Assembly (NCBI GenBank): GCA_947168665.1
Contig: CAMVMX010000005.1
Location: 84,692-148,691 of the forward strand
Direction: 5' to 3'
Length of the DNA stretch: 64,000 nt
Origin: an uncultured Bacteroidales bacterium
GTDB taxonomy: Bacteria > Bacteroidota > Bacteroidia > Bacteroidales > P3
Position numbers and translations under genes: made by a program. Shown in pieces: positions 1 to 9,738 of this stretch (positions are counted from its first letter, which is position 1; each line of letters begins with the position of its first letter). The notes beneath the pieces were generated by a model. It saw only the letters and a list, made by a program, of their open reading frames with translations. It was not told where the DNA came from and did not search any database.

Positions 1-1
1 G

Positions 2-559
2 GTGGAGGTCAGTGTGCCGTTCAGTTTCCTCGGCTGCCACCGGGGAGGACAGTTCTCGTCGCTCGACACCTGTATCCAGTCACTCTTCAACGAGAGTGTG
101 GGACTGCGGGTCAATCTGCCGCTGGGGCAATGGGCTGCCGTGGCTGTTGATGCGCCGTTCTTTTTCTATCAGGATATTTCGCCCACCAAGTGCATGGCCT
201 ACAACAGCGGATGGGCGCTGTGGCCTCAGCTCTCGCTTGACTGGCATTTTGCCCGTGAGGGCCGCAACCGGCAGGACTTCTGGCGCGGGGCATGGCGTAT
301 GCTGCTGCAAGCCGGCTACTGGCAGGGGCATCAGTTCATAGCCCCCCGGGGCAGCTATCTCTTCCAGAGCGTAAGCTGGCACCGCCCCGACTATGCCGAG
401 CCGGAACGCCGCATGGTGACCGCCAAGCTAGCCTTTGAAAACCGCTACACCAGCCGCCTGGCCCTCGGCCTGGACACCGAGTATTACTACGACTTGGCGC
501 ACCGCGCCATGGACTTTGCCTTCGGCCTGTACATCCGTTACGGCCTGATGCCCCGTTGA
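2..559 (+). CDS. Outer-membrane beta-barrel-like protein, 3' end (partial)
   Basis: The reading frame is already open at the first bases of the window, so only the C-terminal ~185 residues are visible and the true start probably lies upstream. Seen: no signal peptide in the visible part; alternating aromatic/polar strands with many Trp and Tyr residues, and a C-terminal stretch (DFAFGLYIRYGLMPR) that reads like the closing strand of a beta-barrel. Inference: an outer-membrane barrel or a protein of the DUF3575-like type; I do not recognise a specific family. It is followed by ~300 bp without a gene. Confidence 0.5.
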   Translation: MEVSVPFSFLGCHRGGQFSSLDTCIQSLFNESVGLRVNLPLGQWAAVAVDAPFFFYQDISPTKCMAYNSGWALWPQLSLDWHFAREGRNRQDFWRGAWRMLLQAGYWQGHQFIAPRGSYLFQSVSWHRPDYAEPERRMVTAKLAFENRYTSRLALGLDTEYYYDLAHRAMDFAFGLYIRYGLMPR

Positions 560-799
560 CTGCCCTGAGTCCGCCGGCTGCCCGCCGCCCCTCCGCTGCC
601 GCCGGGTTGCGGACTCTTTGTCCTGCCGATTTTTGCGGTTCCGGGCCAAAACGGGCGGTCGCTCTAAGTTCGCTCATTTGACGCTTTTTGTATTACATTT
701 AGACGGCATTTCGACCTCCGCCATGCAGGGAATGCGTGCCGCTGCGGCTGCCATTTGGGGTGGGTCGGGCGAGGTTGGGACATACTGTGGGCGGGGTGT
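560..799. other. Intergenic region without recognised gene
   Basis: Lies between the partial barrel gene and the terminator of the LolA-like gene. GC-rich, with stop codons in most frames; I see no RNA gene, repeat or convincing small ORF here. Confidence 0.5.
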
Positions 800-832
800 A
801 AAAAAACGGCATTCCCGGTGGCGGGGATGCCG
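800..832 (-). terminator. Rho-independent terminator of the LolA-like gene
   Basis: Read on the minus strand, a 10-bp imperfect stem (CGGCATCCCC / GGGAATGCCG) with a 6-nt loop is followed by seven T residues. It lies 24 bp past the stop codon of the LolA-like gene. Confidence 0.8.
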
Positions 833-855
833 TAATGTGGCGGTGGGCGACGGCC

Positions 856-1539
856 TCAGTCGATGGTGTAGACGTTGTCGTTGATGGGGGTGTTGAGCAG
901 TGGGGCGTGGCGTTTGCCTTTGGCGTCGAGGCCCATGGTGTATTTGTGGATGAGGCCGAGTTTCTCTTCCATTTCCATGTAGTCGATGAGGCAGGTTTTT
1001 TTGTCGTATTTGAGTGTCATTTTGGTGATGCCTTTGTTGTAGCCTTTCTGCACGGTGAGGGTGATGATGTAGTGGTGGGCGTCGGAGGTGAGCTGGAAGT
1101 CGGTGTGGAGGTTGTTGTAGATGCTGTAGATGTCGCCGTTCATGGCCCAGGCGAGGGCGTTGCCGAGCAGTTTCATGAGGGGTACGAAGCGGTAGTTGAA
1201 GTGGAGGTTGTGGCCGTCGATGCCGTTGTGGAGGTGGGTGGTGGTGATGATGTAGTATTCGCCTTGGGGTTGGGTGTAGCGCATGGCTATTTTGGCTTCG
1301 GTGTCGCCGTGTTTGGCGGGTGTGACTTGTTGGTAGTAGAGGGTGCCGTAGCGGTGCTGGATGGTTTTTTTCTTGCTTTTTATGAGGTCGTGGCGGAAGG
1401 TGTTTTGTATGCTGCGGTACTGTTTGTTGGTGGTGAGCAGTTTGTTGAGGATGACGCTGTCGGAGGCGGTGATGGTTTGCGCGGCGGCGGGCAGGGTGAG
1501 CGACAGGAGTAGGGCGAGGAGGGTGATTGTCTTGTTCAT
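856..1539 (-). CDS. Outer-membrane lipoprotein carrier LolA-like protein
   Basis: 227 aa. Seen: N-terminal signal peptide (MNKTITLLALLLSLTLPAAAQ, cleaved after AQ), then a beta-rich body containing a YYQQVTP-type strand and a segment (KMTLKYDKKTCLIDYMEME) like the outer-membrane-sensing repeat found late in LolA-type folds. Family knowledge: LolA shuttles lipoproteins across the periplasm; Bacteroidetes carry several divergent LolA-like proteins (DUF4292/LolA clan), and many serve other cargo. Its neighbours upstream are a type IX exported protease and downstream an outer-membrane barrel, which suits an envelope role. The exact cargo cannot be told from the sequence. Confidence 0.6.
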   Translation of the reverse strand: MNKTITLLALLLSLTLPAAAQTITASDSVILNKLLTTNKQYRSIQNTFRHDLIKSKKKTIQHRYGTLYYQQVTPAKHGDTEAKIAMRYTQPQGEYYIITTTHLHNGIDGHNLHFNYRFVPLMKLLGNALAWAMNGDIYSIYNNLHTDFQLTSDAHHYIITLTVQKGYNKGITKMTLKYDKKTCLIDYMEMEEKLGLIHKYTMGLDAKGKRHAPLLNTPINDNVYTID

Positions 1540-1573
1540 GGGGTTGTGTGGATTGGGGTTGGTTTATATTGAA

Positions 1574-1603
1574 AGTCCTCCGATGGGATTGTATCGGAGG
1601 ACT
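1574..1603 (-). terminator. Terminator of the C10 protease gene
   Basis: Perfect 11-bp inverted repeat (AGTCCTCCGAT / ATCGGAGGACT) with an 8-nt loop, 31 bp past the protease stop codon. On the minus strand it is followed by TTTCAATAT, a weak T tract. Confidence 0.6.
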
Positions 1604-1633
1604 GACAGTGGGTTGTTGTTTATTGTCGAGTGG

Positions 1634-3067
1634 TTATTTGACTGTGAATTTGACTGCGTTGCCGTTGAGGCGGTAGATGTAGAGGCCGGGGGCGTAGCCC
1701 TGGAGGTTGAGGCGGTATTCTTTGGTGCCGCCGGGGATGATGAGGTTGTCAACAATCTTGCCGTCGACGGAGTAGATGGTGAGGGCTGCGTTGAGGGGCA
1801 GGTCGGAGGGAATCATGAGGTAGTCGGAGGCGGGGTTGGGGTAGCAGGGGGCCTCGGAGTAGGTGGTGTTGTCGTTGATGCCCAGGGTGTTGGGGTAGAT
1901 TCTGTAGACCATGCCGTGGCCGCTGGAGAAGGTGTAGCCGCCGGCGGACTCGATGCTGGAGGCTGGCGAGAGGGTGAAGAAGCCGTCGCTTCTACCGCCC
2001 CAGCCCCAGCGGATGTAGAATTTGGTTTCGTTGTCGGAGGAGGAACCGGCGATGACGAAGGCGTGGCCAGCTGCGTCACGGCCTGTGCCGCTCGGGTCGC
2101 TGGCACTGTAGTAGACGGGACGGCGGTGGTTGTCGAGTTCGTCGTGGAGAATGTCGAGCCATTGCTTGTTGGAGTAGTCTCTGCGCTGGATGTAGGTTGC
2201 GGCACTGTTGTAGTTGAAGTATTTGTAGAATGCGACGGGGACGTCTGGGCTGTAGGCTCCGCTGCCGTCGGGGTCCCAGCTCATCTTGACGGTGACGCCG
2301 CAGGCAAAGAGGAGTTTGCCGATGGCGCGTTTGCGCTCGTAGGAGCTGTTGTAGGTGATGGTGTTGGGCATGTTGGCGAAGTCGAAGCGGTTGGAGTCGA
2401 CTCTGAATTTGTAGCGGATGGTTTGTCCGTTCCAGGAGAAAGAGGCAGTGGGTTCTACTTCACCGCCCACTTCGGGGAATTTCCAGAAGTGGATGATTTG
2501 TCCCATGGCGGTGGCTACGCAGCCGGCGGGGCAGCGGGTGCCGTTCTTGGTGGGGCACCAGAGGTTGTAGGGGGCATCCTGGTTCCATTTGGACTGGACG
2601 AGGACGGCTTTGCTGGCGGGGTCGCAGGTGAAGGTGCGGTCGCGGAGCGGCTGCCAGAGTGCCTGGACTTCGGCACTGGGCTGGGCGTTGTTGTTCTGGT
2701 TGTCGCTGATGAGGGCGGCGTAGCTGTCAAGCATGTATTGGCAGGCGGGGCTGATGTTTTCGGGGTCGAGCTGGCCGACGGGGGAGTAGGCCAGGATGGG
2801 TTCGGTGCAGTCGGAGGCGGAGACGATGATGAATCCGTCGCCAGCTACGTTGAAGGCGTACATGGCCGGAACGCAGAGGGTGGGGTTGTCGAACTGCATG
2901 CAGGGTTTGAGGTTGTCGGCAGTGATGGGAGCTTTGGCTCCTGTGGCAACTGAGAAGTAGTAGGCACCAATCTGTTTTGCGGTGAGGAGGTCGATGTTTT
3001 CTGCTTTTGCGTTTCCGATCAGGAGGACAGAGAACAGCAGGATTGCAGATAAAATTCTGGTTTTCAT
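1634..3067 (-). CDS. C10 (streptopain-like) cysteine protease with type IX secretion signal
   Basis: 477 aa. Seen: signal peptide (residues 1-22, ending NAKA), a Spi-like prodomain (about 25-130) with IIVSASD and PILAYSP motifs typical of C10 prodomains, and a mature protease with catalytic Cys183 in GCVATAMGQ and His335 in AGHAFVIAG, followed by a WGWGG motif. The last ~75 residues (from about 403, containing YPNPASDYLMI and ending GLYIYRLNGNAVKFTVK) form a type A Por/T9SS sorting domain. Inference: exported to the periplasm, then across the outer membrane by the type IX system and probably retained at the surface, for protein degradation. Family precedents are streptopain of Streptococcus and interpain of Prevotella. 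Monocistronic, with its own promoter and terminator. Confidence 0.93.
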   Translation of the reverse strand: MKTRILSAILLFSVLLIGNAKAENIDLLTAKQIGAYYFSVATGAKAPITADNLKPCMQFDNPTLCVPAMYAFNVAGDGFIIVSASDCTEPILAYSPVGQLDPENISPACQYMLDSYAALISDNQNNNAQPSAEVQALWQPLRDRTFTCDPASKAVLVQSKWNQDAPYNLWCPTKNGTRCPAGCVATAMGQIIHFWKFPEVGGEVEPTASFSWNGQTIRYKFRVDSNRFDFANMPNTITYNSSYERKRAIGKLLFACGVTVKMSWDPDGSGAYSPDVPVAFYKYFNYNSAATYIQRRDYSNKQWLDILHDELDNHRRPVYYSASDPSGTGRDAAGHAFVIAGSSSDNETKFYIRWGWGGRSDGFFTLSPASSIESAGGYTFSSGHGMVYRIYPNTLGINDNTTYSEAPCYPNPASDYLMIPSDLPLNAALTIYSVDGKIVDNLIIPGGTKEYRLNLQGYAPGLYIYRLNGNAVKFTVK

Positions 3068-3114
3068 TGTGTTCGTTTGTATTATTTGTTATTATTGATA
3101 TATTTTTGATGGGG

Positions 3115-3122
3115 CAAAGATA
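3115..3122 (-). promoter_or_regulatory. -7 box TATCTTTG upstream of the C10 protease
   Basis: Exact match to the Bacteroidetes -7 consensus TAnnTTTG on the minus strand, 47 bp before the protease start codon. No clear -33 TTG at the usual spacing. Confidence 0.7.
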
Positions 3123-3198
3123 CGACTTTTTCTTGGATTAAAATTGGTTTTGGGCGTTAAAATTTGTTGAATGGGGGAACTGGCGGACCGGCGTGCGG

Positions 3199-4362
3199 TC
3201 AGAGGGAGAGGAGGAAGTAGACGGCGAGGCCCAAGTAGTTGCCTACAAGGTAGCCAATGAGGCCGATGGTGATGCCGAGGACGGTGAGGTCGCGGTTGTC
3301 GAGGAGGGCGGCGACGAGGGGGACGAAGGGTGGGGAGTTGATGAGGGCGACGGAGGTGACGAGGGTGGTGTCGCCGTCGAGTCGGAGGATGCGGGCAAAG
3401 AGGATTTGCAGCAGAAGGGAGCCGAAGATGATGAAAAGGATGTACCAGAGGATGTTGAGGCTGCCGGTGAGGTCGAGCTGGCGGATGTCGCAGGCGTTGG
3501 CGATGGTGAAGCAGAAGAGGTATACGAAGTAGAGTCCCACGCGGAAGGCCAGGGGTTGGCGCTGGCGGCGGTCGGCCAGGCTGTTGACACGGCGGACGAG
3601 GGGGATGAAGGAGGCGGCGATGGAGAGGGTGGTGAGCAGGAGGATGAGCATGGGGGTGGATAGGCTGGGGGAGAAGAGGGTGGAGAGGAGGTAGGATATG
3701 ACGGCTATGGCGAGTGCGAGGGGGAGGGTGAGCCAGGCGGGCGCGGCGGTGCGGCCGCTGGAGGTGTGCGGCGCGGTGTCGGGGTGGGCGGGCTGTTGGG
3801 GAGCGGCTGGGACTGCGGGGGAGGGGAGCAGGCGGCGGAAGAGGGGTTTGCCCAGGCAGATGACGAAGACGAGGTAGAGGCCGGTGACGATGAGGTCGTA
3901 GGAGGTGATGTAGAGGTAGGTGGTGTGGTCGAGGCCTACGCCTTGGGCTATGGCTCCCATGTTGGGGATGCCGCCGGTGTAGATGCCTACGGCTACGGCG
4001 CTGACTTGGGCGAACTGCTGGGGCGCGGAATGGCTGCGGAATAGGAAGTAGCCGGCTACGATGACGATGATGATGGCCAGGAATCCGCTGAGGCAGGCTT
4101 TGGCCGCTTTGCCGGTGGACCAGTTGGAGAGGCTGCATGACATGAGCATGAGGGGGATGGACAGGGGGATGCAGATGTTGCCGATGAGGTTGTTGGTGTC
4201 GAGCAGTCCGGGGCGGTGTATCCAGCCTGTGAGGTTGGCCACGAGGAGTCCAATCACGTAGAGGACGGCCATGGGACTCACTTTGTCAATCCAACTCCAG
4301 CGCCGCGCAAGGAGCATGACGAGAGCCGGGGTGGCGAAGAGGTATATCAGGTAGAGTGCCAT
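3199..4362 (-). CDS. DUF819 family membrane protein
   Basis: 387 aa, about 10-11 predicted transmembrane segments. Seen: the family's signature stretches, including ISIPLMLMSC-like (here CIPLSIPLMLMSCSL) around residue 85, GIYTGGIPNMGAIA around 145, and a repeat of the same architecture in the C-terminal half (FARILRLDGDTTLVTSVALINSPPFVPLVAAL). A hydrophilic loop (about 185-215) rich in Ala, Pro and His separates the halves. Family knowledge: DUF819 (YjcL-like) proteins are uncharacterised and belong to a transporter clan with inverted-repeat folds. It begins 32 bp after uvrA and is likely the last gene of the bamD-uvrA run. Substrate unknown. Confidence 0.85.
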   Translation of the reverse strand: MALYLIYLFATPALVMLLARRWSWIDKVSPMAVLYVIGLLVANLTGWIHRPGLLDTNNLIGNICIPLSIPLMLMSCSLSNWSTGKAAKACLSGFLAIIIVIVAGYFLFRSHSAPQQFAQVSAVAVGIYTGGIPNMGAIAQGVGLDHTTYLYITSYDLIVTGLYLVFVICLGKPLFRRLLPSPAVPAAPQQPAHPDTAPHTSSGRTAAPAWLTLPLALAIAVISYLLSTLFSPSLSTPMLILLLTTLSIAASFIPLVRRVNSLADRRQRQPLAFRVGLYFVYLFCFTIANACDIRQLDLTGSLNILWYILFIIFGSLLLQILFARILRLDGDTTLVTSVALINSPPFVPLVAALLDNRDLTVLGITIGLIGYLVGNYLGLAVYFLLSL

Positions 4363-4394
4363 GGGTTGTTATTGTCGGCGAGCCGCTGGTGGGG

Positions 4395-7259
4395 TCAGGG
4401 CTCGGGGGTGTCGGGTTTGTGGCATTGGTCGAGTTCCTCTTTGAGAAAGCGGCCTGTGATGTTGTCGGGTTGGGCGGCGAGTTGTTCGGGGGTGCCGGCA
4501 AAGGTGATGGTGCCGCCTTTGCGGCCGCCGTCGGGCCCCATGTCGACTACCCAGTCGGCCACTTTGATGACGTCCATGTTGTGTTCGATGACAAGGATGC
4601 TGTTGCCCCGGTCGACCAGACGCTGGAGGACTTCGAGCAGCACGCGGATGTCTTCGAAATGGAGGCCGGTGGTGGGTTCGTCGAGGATGTAGAGGGTGTT
4701 GCCCGTTTCGGGGCGGGCCAGTTCGGTGGCCAGTTTGATGCGCTGGGCTTCGCCGCCGCTGAGGGTGGTGGACTGCTGGCCGAGGGTGATGTAGCCGAGA
4801 CCTACGTCTTGGATGGTTTTGAGTTTGCGGTGGATTTTGGGGTAGGATTCGAAGAAGGTGACGGCTTCGTTGATGGTCATGTCGAGCACGTCGGCTATGC
4901 TTTTGCCTTTGTAGCGTATTTCGAGGGTCTCGCGGTTGTAGCGTTTGCCGTTGCACACTTCGCAGTTGACGTAGACGTCGGGGAGGAAGTTCATCTCGAT
5001 GGTGCGGACGCCGGCTCCTTTGCAGTGCTCGCAGCGGCCGCCGCTGACGTTGAAGGAGAAGCGGCCGGGCTTGTAGCCCCGGATGCGGGCGCTGGGCAGC
5101 TGGGTGAAGAGGGTGCGGATTTCGTCGAAGACTCCCACATAGGTGGCGGGGTTGCTGCGGGGTGTGCGCCCGATGGGTGATTGGTCGATTTCGATTACTT
5201 TGTCGATGTGTTCGATGCCGGTGATGGATTTGTAGGGCAGGGGGTCTTTGGTGGAGCGGTAAAAGTGGCGGTTGAGAATGTTGTGGAGGGTGTCATTGAC
5301 GAGGGTGGATTTGCCGCTGCCGCTCACGCCGGTGATGCAGACAAAACGCCGCAAGGGGAGGTCGAAGGTGACGTCTTTCAGGTTGTTGCCCGTGGCTCCG
5401 GCAAGTATGAGATGGTCGCACCCTTCGATGGGACGGCGTTGGGGCAGGGGGATGTCTTTCTCGCGGTTGAGGTATTGGAGGGTGAGGGTCTTCTTTTTGG
5501 AGGACAGGAGTTGGCGGTGGGTGCCGCTGAAGATGACTTTGCCTCCGTGGACACCGGCTCCGGGTCCGATGTCGACAACGTAGTCGGCACTGAGTATCAT
5601 GTCGCGGTCGTGTTCCACCACGATGACGCTGTTGCCCAGGTCGCGCAGTTCTTTGAGGGCGTTGATGAGCCGCCGGTTGTCGCGCTGGTGGAGGCCGATG
5701 CTGGGTTCGTCGAGGATGTAGAGCACATTGACCAGGCGGGCCCCGATTTGTGTGGCGAGGCGTATGCGCTGCGACTCGCCGCCGCTGAGACTGCTGCTGT
5801 TGCGGTTGAGCGAGAGGTAGCCTACACCCACGTCGAGGATGAATTTGATGCGGGTGAGGATTTCGTGGAGGATTTCGTGGGCGATGGCTTGCTGCTGGGG
5901 TTCGAGGCGCTCTTCGAGATGCAGGAGGCGGTCGTAAAGCTCGTTGAGGTCGAGTTCGGCCATCTGGCCTATGTGCATGCCGTCGATGCGGAAGGCGAGG
6001 CTTTCAGGTTTCAGCCTGTAGCCGTGGCATTCGGGGCAGGTGACGGTGTTCATGAACGAGGAGGCCCATTTCTGCAGGGCGGCGGAGCTGTCGTCGGACA
6101 CCAGTTGCATGATGTAGTTGACGATGCCCTGGAAGCTGTTGCCGTGGTTCATCTCGTAGGCATCTTCCATGCCGGTGAAGTCGCTGGTGCCGTAGAGGAT
6201 GGTGTTCATGGCCTCTTCGGAGAAGGACTCGACGGGGTCGTCGATGGTGAAGTGGTAGTAGCGCCCCAGGTTCTCCATCTTGCGGTAGAAGTAGTTGGTG
6301 GGGCTGTATTTGCCCAGCACTTCGAAAGCTCCTTCGCGGATGCTTTTCTTGGGGTCGGGGATAAGCTTGGAGAAGTCGATTTGGGCCACGCGCCCCAGTC
6401 CGTTGCACTTGGGGCAAGCGCCGTAGGGCGAGTTGAACGAGAAGGTGTTGGGTTCGGGTTCGGGATAGGATATGCCGGTGGAGGGGTCCATGAGCAGACG
6501 GCTGTAGTAGGCGGGCTTGGGGGCCGGCGCGGGGATGGGCGAGGGGGCTTGGTATTCCAGCACCATCAGTACCCCTTTGCCTTGCTTGAAAGCGGTGCGG
6601 ACGGCCTCCTTCAGGCGGTCGTTGTTGCGGCCCACCCGCAGACGGTCGATGACCAGCTCGATGTCATGCGTCTTGTAGCGGTCTACCTGCATGTTGTAGG
6701 TCAGCTCTTTCACTTCGCCGTCCACCCTCACGCGGAGGAATCCTTTTTTGCCCATTTGGGCGAAGAGTTCGCGGTAGTGTCCTTTGCGCGACTTCACCAG
6801 CGGGGCCAGGATGTAGATGTCCTTGTCGGTATATTGCTCGGCAATCAGTTGCAGGATGCGCTCCTCCGAATATTTCACCATCTTCTCGCCGCTCAGGTGG
6901 CTGTATGCCGTACCCACGCGGGCATAGAGCAGACGCACGAAATCATATATCTCGGTCACGGTGCCCACTGTCGAGCGTGGGTTCTTGTTGGTGGTTTTCT
7001 GCTCGATGGAAATCACGGGGCTGAGGCCGTTGATGCAGTCCACGTCGGGCCGTTCAATGTTGCCTACAAAGTGCCGTGCATAGGCCGAGAAGGTTTCCAT
7101 GTAGCGGCGTTGCCCCTCGGCGTGGATGGTGTCGAATGCCAGGCTCGATTTCCCGCTGCCGCTCAATCCAGTGAACACTACAAACTTGTTGCGCGGGATG
7201 TCTACATCGACATTTTGCAGATTATGCTCACGTGCTCCTAATACTTCAATCTCGTCCAT
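4395..7259 (-). CDS. uvrA: Excinuclease ABC subunit A (UvrA)
   Basis: 954 aa, full length for the family. Seen: first Walker [10 protein letters not shown] (residues 31-39), CX2C zinc-binding modules (CPKCNGLG region ~285, CPECHGYR ~415, and CEHCKGAG plus CEVCNGKR ~750-785), signature [16 protein letters not shown] and [13 protein letters not shown], second Walker [10 protein letters not shown] (~650), signature [15 protein letters not shown] and [13 protein letters not shown]. Role: damage-sensing ATPase of nucleotide excision repair, delivering UvrB to lesions. It sits 66 bp after the lytic transglycosylase gene on the same strand. No SOS-type operator was recognised. Confidence 0.98.
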   Translation of the reverse strand: MDEIEVLGAREHNLQNVDVDIPRNKFVVFTGLSGSGKSSLAFDTIHAEGQRRYMETFSAYARHFVGNIERPDVDCINGLSPVISIEQKTTNKNPRSTVGTVTEIYDFVRLLYARVGTAYSHLSGEKMVKYSEERILQLIAEQYTDKDIYILAPLVKSRKGHYRELFAQMGKKGFLRVRVDGEVKELTYNMQVDRYKTHDIELVIDRLRVGRNNDRLKEAVRTAFKQGKGVLMVLEYQAPSPIPAPAPKPAYYSRLLMDPSTGISYPEPEPNTFSFNSPYGACPKCNGLGRVAQIDFSKLIPDPKKSIREGAFEVLGKYSPTNYFYRKMENLGRYYHFTIDDPVESFSEEAMNTILYGTSDFTGMEDAYEMNHGNSFQGIVNYIMQLVSDDSSAALQKWASSFMNTVTCPECHGYRLKPESLAFRIDGMHIGQMAELDLNELYDRLLHLEERLEPQQQAIAHEILHEILTRIKFILDVGVGYLSLNRNSSSLSGGESQRIRLATQIGARLVNVLYILDEPSIGLHQRDNRRLINALKELRDLGNSVIVVEHDRDMILSADYVVDIGPGAGVHGGKVIFSGTHRQLLSSKKKTLTLQYLNREKDIPLPQRRPIEGCDHLILAGATGNNLKDVTFDLPLRRFVCITGVSGSGKSTLVNDTLHNILNRHFYRSTKDPLPYKSITGIEHIDKVIEIDQSPIGRTPRSNPATYVGVFDEIRTLFTQLPSARIRGYKPGRFSFNVSGGRCEHCKGAGVRTIEMNFLPDVYVNCEVCNGKRYNRETLEIRYKGKSIADVLDMTINEAVTFFESYPKIHRKLKTIQDVGLGYITLGQQSTTLSGGEAQRIKLATELARPETGNTLYILDEPTTGLHFEDIRVLLEVLQRLVDRGNSILVIEHNMDVIKVADWVVDMGPDGGRKGGTITFAGTPEQLAAQPDNITGRFLKEELDQCHKPDTPEP

Positions 7260-7325
7260 AGTATCTTTCGCAATGTACAGCCTGATTAGTTTATTGTGTT
7301 AATTCCGAATTATATTAATGTCCTG

Positions 7326-8306
7326 CTATATGCTGTTGATCATCTCCGTGCTGCGCCGCCCTTTGGTGAGGGTGGAGTATTTTGTGTCCTCGGTTGGCAG
7401 CAGCACTTTGTAGCTCTTCTTGGCCTTGTTTTTCAGCTCGTCGGTCTTAATCCAGGGGTTGAGCATCCTCAGCACCTTGTAGTTGGAGTTGTTGTTGCGG
7501 GCAAAGGAGTAGAGGTTCACGTTCTGCCCCTCCAGCGTCACCGTCCGGGTTGGCACAGGGGGGTAGAGGTCGCATTTGCGCAGGAAATAGCCATACTGGC
7601 GGGGGTTCTGCATGATGGTCTTCATGGCCAGTATGCGGTATACGTAGCGCGAGGTTTCGGAGTTGAGCCACAGGTTGTAGTAGCTCGTGGTCTGCTGCTT
7701 GTCCATGCGCCGTGCGAGGCCGTTCTCGCCACAGTTGTAGGCCGCCGCCGCCGCCGTCCAGCTGTGGAATCGGTTGTAGAGCGTGCGGATATAGCGGCAC
7801 GCGGCTTCGGTCGAGGCCACCAGGTCGTCGCGCATGTCTACCTCGTCGCTGATTTCAAGTCCGTAATGGCTGCCCGTGCTGGGTACGAACTGCCAGAAGC
7901 CCTGTGCCTTGGCGGGCGAGGTGGCATTGGTCAGCCCACTTTCGATGACGCAGAGATATTTGAAGTCGGCCGGGATTCCGTTCCGTTTCAGTATAGGCTC
8001 GATGATGGGGAAATAGCGGTTGGCCCGTTTGAAGTACAGCACCGTGCTTGACTGGCGGTACATGTTCACGATAAGCTCATTGTCCAGACCCTCGCGCACA
8101 TAGTACAGGTCCAGCGGCACCCGCTCGCCGGCAAATGTCAGCGTGTCGGGTATCACGGGCGAGTAGACGCGGTAGTCCTTCATGATTGCCTTGCGCCACA
8201 TGGCCTCGTCGTCCTCCACGCCGGTTGAGCACATCAACAGCCCCGCCGCCGCAACAACGGCAGTCGCCGTGAGAACCAATATCCAAATGCTGTGCCTCTT
8301 TTTCAT
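7326..8306 (-). CDS. Membrane-anchored lytic transglycosylase (SLT family)
   Basis: 326 aa. Seen: N-terminal signal/anchor (residues 8-27) with a Cys at 26 (GLLMCSTG) that could be a lipobox; SLT goose-lysozyme-like domain with catalytic Glu in LCVIESGLTN, followed by SPAKAQGFWQFVPSTGSHYGL and AAYNCGENGL, all hallmark motifs. A short C-terminal region (VNLYSFARNNNSNYKVLRMLNPWI...YKVLLP) resembles a degenerate LysM-like tail. Role: cleaves the MurNAc-GlcNAc bond of peptidoglycan with 1,6-anhydro product formation, as in MltD. It lies 43 bp after coaBC and is likely cotranscribed. Which MltD-type physiological role (growth or recycling) cannot be told. Confidence 0.9.
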   Translation of the reverse strand: MKKRHSIWILVLTATAVVAAAGLLMCSTGVEDDEAMWRKAIMKDYRVYSPVIPDTLTFAGERVPLDLYYVREGLDNELIVNMYRQSSTVLYFKRANRYFPIIEPILKRNGIPADFKYLCVIESGLTNATSPAKAQGFWQFVPSTGSHYGLEISDEVDMRDDLVASTEAACRYIRTLYNRFHSWTAAAAAYNCGENGLARRMDKQQTTSYYNLWLNSETSRYVYRILAMKTIMQNPRQYGYFLRKCDLYPPVPTRTVTLEGQNVNLYSFARNNNSNYKVLRMLNPWIKTDELKNKAKKSYKVLLPTEDTKYSTLTKGRRSTEMINSI

Positions 8307-8349
8307 GTCTTTATATTATAATGTTTGGTTCAATAATGTTCAGTGCCGG

Positions 8350-9576
8350 TCAGACCTCATTGTTGGCAAGGAGGGTTGCGGATTCCGGCAACAGGCACCG
8401 GCGCACAATCTCGTCGGCCACTTCGCGTTTGCTCATCAACGGCGAGGTGTATGAATCGCCGTTGCGGCTCATGATGGTCACCAGGTTCGTGTCCACCCCA
8501 AAGCCTGCGCCCGCGTCGCGCAGCGAGTTGAGCACAATGTAGTCCAAATTCTTCCGTTCCAGTTTGCGCTGTGCATTTGCCTGTTCGTTGTCCGTCTCCA
8601 GTGCAAAGCCAATCAGAGTCTGCCCCTCCTGCTTCATGGAACCGAGGGTGGCCAGAATGTCGGGGTTCTGCACCAAGTGCAGAGTCATGCCCTCGTCGCC
8701 CTGTTTTTTCAGTTTGTGGTCGGCGGTGTGCTCCGGCCTGTAGTCAGCCACGGCGGCCGAGAGTATGGCGGCCGTGCAGCCGGGAAACAGGCGGGTGGCC
8801 TCGGCATACATTTCGCGGGCGCTCTCCACATCGGTGCGGTGGATGGCAGCGTTGTCTGTCTTCAGGGCCGTGGGGCCGGCCACCAGCTCCACCTCGGCCC
8901 CGCGGGCCGCCAGGGCCTCGGCCAAGGCAAACCCCATCTTGCCGGTTGAATAGTTCCCGATAAAGCGCACCGAGTCAATCCGCTCGTAGGTGGGTCCTGC
9001 GGTCACCAGTACACGTTTGCCCCGCAGGGGCATGTCGGCAGCTCGCGACAGGCGGCGGGCCAGCGCCTGCACAATCTCCTCGGGCTCGGCCATACGGCCC
9101 TTGCCCGTAGTGCCACAGGCCAGGTCACCCGTTCCGGGTTCCACCATCTCGATGCCGGTCGAAACCAGATAAGCCACATTGCGCTGCACAGCGGGGCATT
9201 CCCACATCTGGGTGTTCATGGCGGGAGCCATCAGGAGCGGTTTGCGGCTGAAGGAGAGCAACAGCGTGCTCAGCGCATCGTCGCCTATGCCCGATGCCAT
9301 TTTGCCTATGATGTTGGCGGTGGCGGGGGCCACTATCATGGCGTCGCCCCAGTCCTTGAGCGAGATATGCTCTGTGGTATGATTGTTGGTTTGGGCAAAG
9401 AGGTCGCAATAAAGGCTGTTGCCCGACACCGTCTCCAACGTCAGGCGGGTGACGAACTCCAAGGCGTGGGGTGTGGCCACGCACCGCACCTCGTGTCCCG
9501 CCTTTACCAGCAGACGCACCAGCTGGGGAGCCTTGTATGCGGCTATTCCTCCCGTTATGCCCACAATGATTCTCAT
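8350..9576 (-). CDS. coaBC: Bifunctional CoaBC (phosphopantothenoylcysteine synthetase/decarboxylase)
   Basis: 408 aa. Seen: N-terminal flavin-dependent CoaC decarboxylase (GITGGIAAYKAPQLVRLL at the start, APATANIIGKMASGIGDDAL and APAMNTQMWECPAVQ with the substrate-binding region), then the CoaB synthetase (RVLVTAGPTYERIDSVRFI, NYSTGKMGFALAEA, AAVADYRPEH, KLKKQGD). Role: makes 4'-phosphopantetheine from 4'-phosphopantothenate and cysteine in coenzyme A synthesis. It follows the omega-subunit gene, a linkage seen in many Bacteroidetes (bamD - omega - coaBC). Confidence 0.97.
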   Translation of the reverse strand: MRIIVGITGGIAAYKAPQLVRLLVKAGHEVRCVATPHALEFVTRLTLETVSGNSLYCDLFAQTNNHTTEHISLKDWGDAMIVAPATANIIGKMASGIGDDALSTLLLSFSRKPLLMAPAMNTQMWECPAVQRNVAYLVSTGIEMVEPGTGDLACGTTGKGRMAEPEEIVQALARRLSRAADMPLRGKRVLVTAGPTYERIDSVRFIGNYSTGKMGFALAEALAARGAEVELVAGPTALKTDNAAIHRTDVESAREMYAEATRLFPGCTAAILSAAVADYRPEHTADHKLKKQGDEGMTLHLVQNPDILATLGSMKQEGQTLIGFALETDNEQANAQRKLERKNLDYIVLNSLRDAGAGFGVDTNLVTIMSRNGDSYTSPLMSKREVADEIVRRCLLPESATLLANNEV

Positions 9577-9738
9577 ATCGGTTCCGAGTATAGGTTAATG
9601 TTTGCCGGGGCGTCAGCTCTTCGGCTGCCCGGAGTCATTCGGGCGTGCGTGCCCGCTATCGCGGCCTGTGCCCGTGCAGCGCCTGTCGGCCTGCGGTGTT
9701 GCGGCCCGGCCACTGCCCCGTTGCCCCGCAAGCGTTTC

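Noticed and set aside
1361..2953. A 530-codon open frame antisense to the C10 protease
   Set aside because: Same GC-bias effect; the sense protein has catalytic motifs and a sorting signal.
5181..7241. A 686-codon open frame antisense to uvrA
   Set aside because: The uvrA protein is complete and unmistakable on the other strand. The antisense product is Val/Gly/Asp-rich low-complexity, as expected from third-position GC bias.
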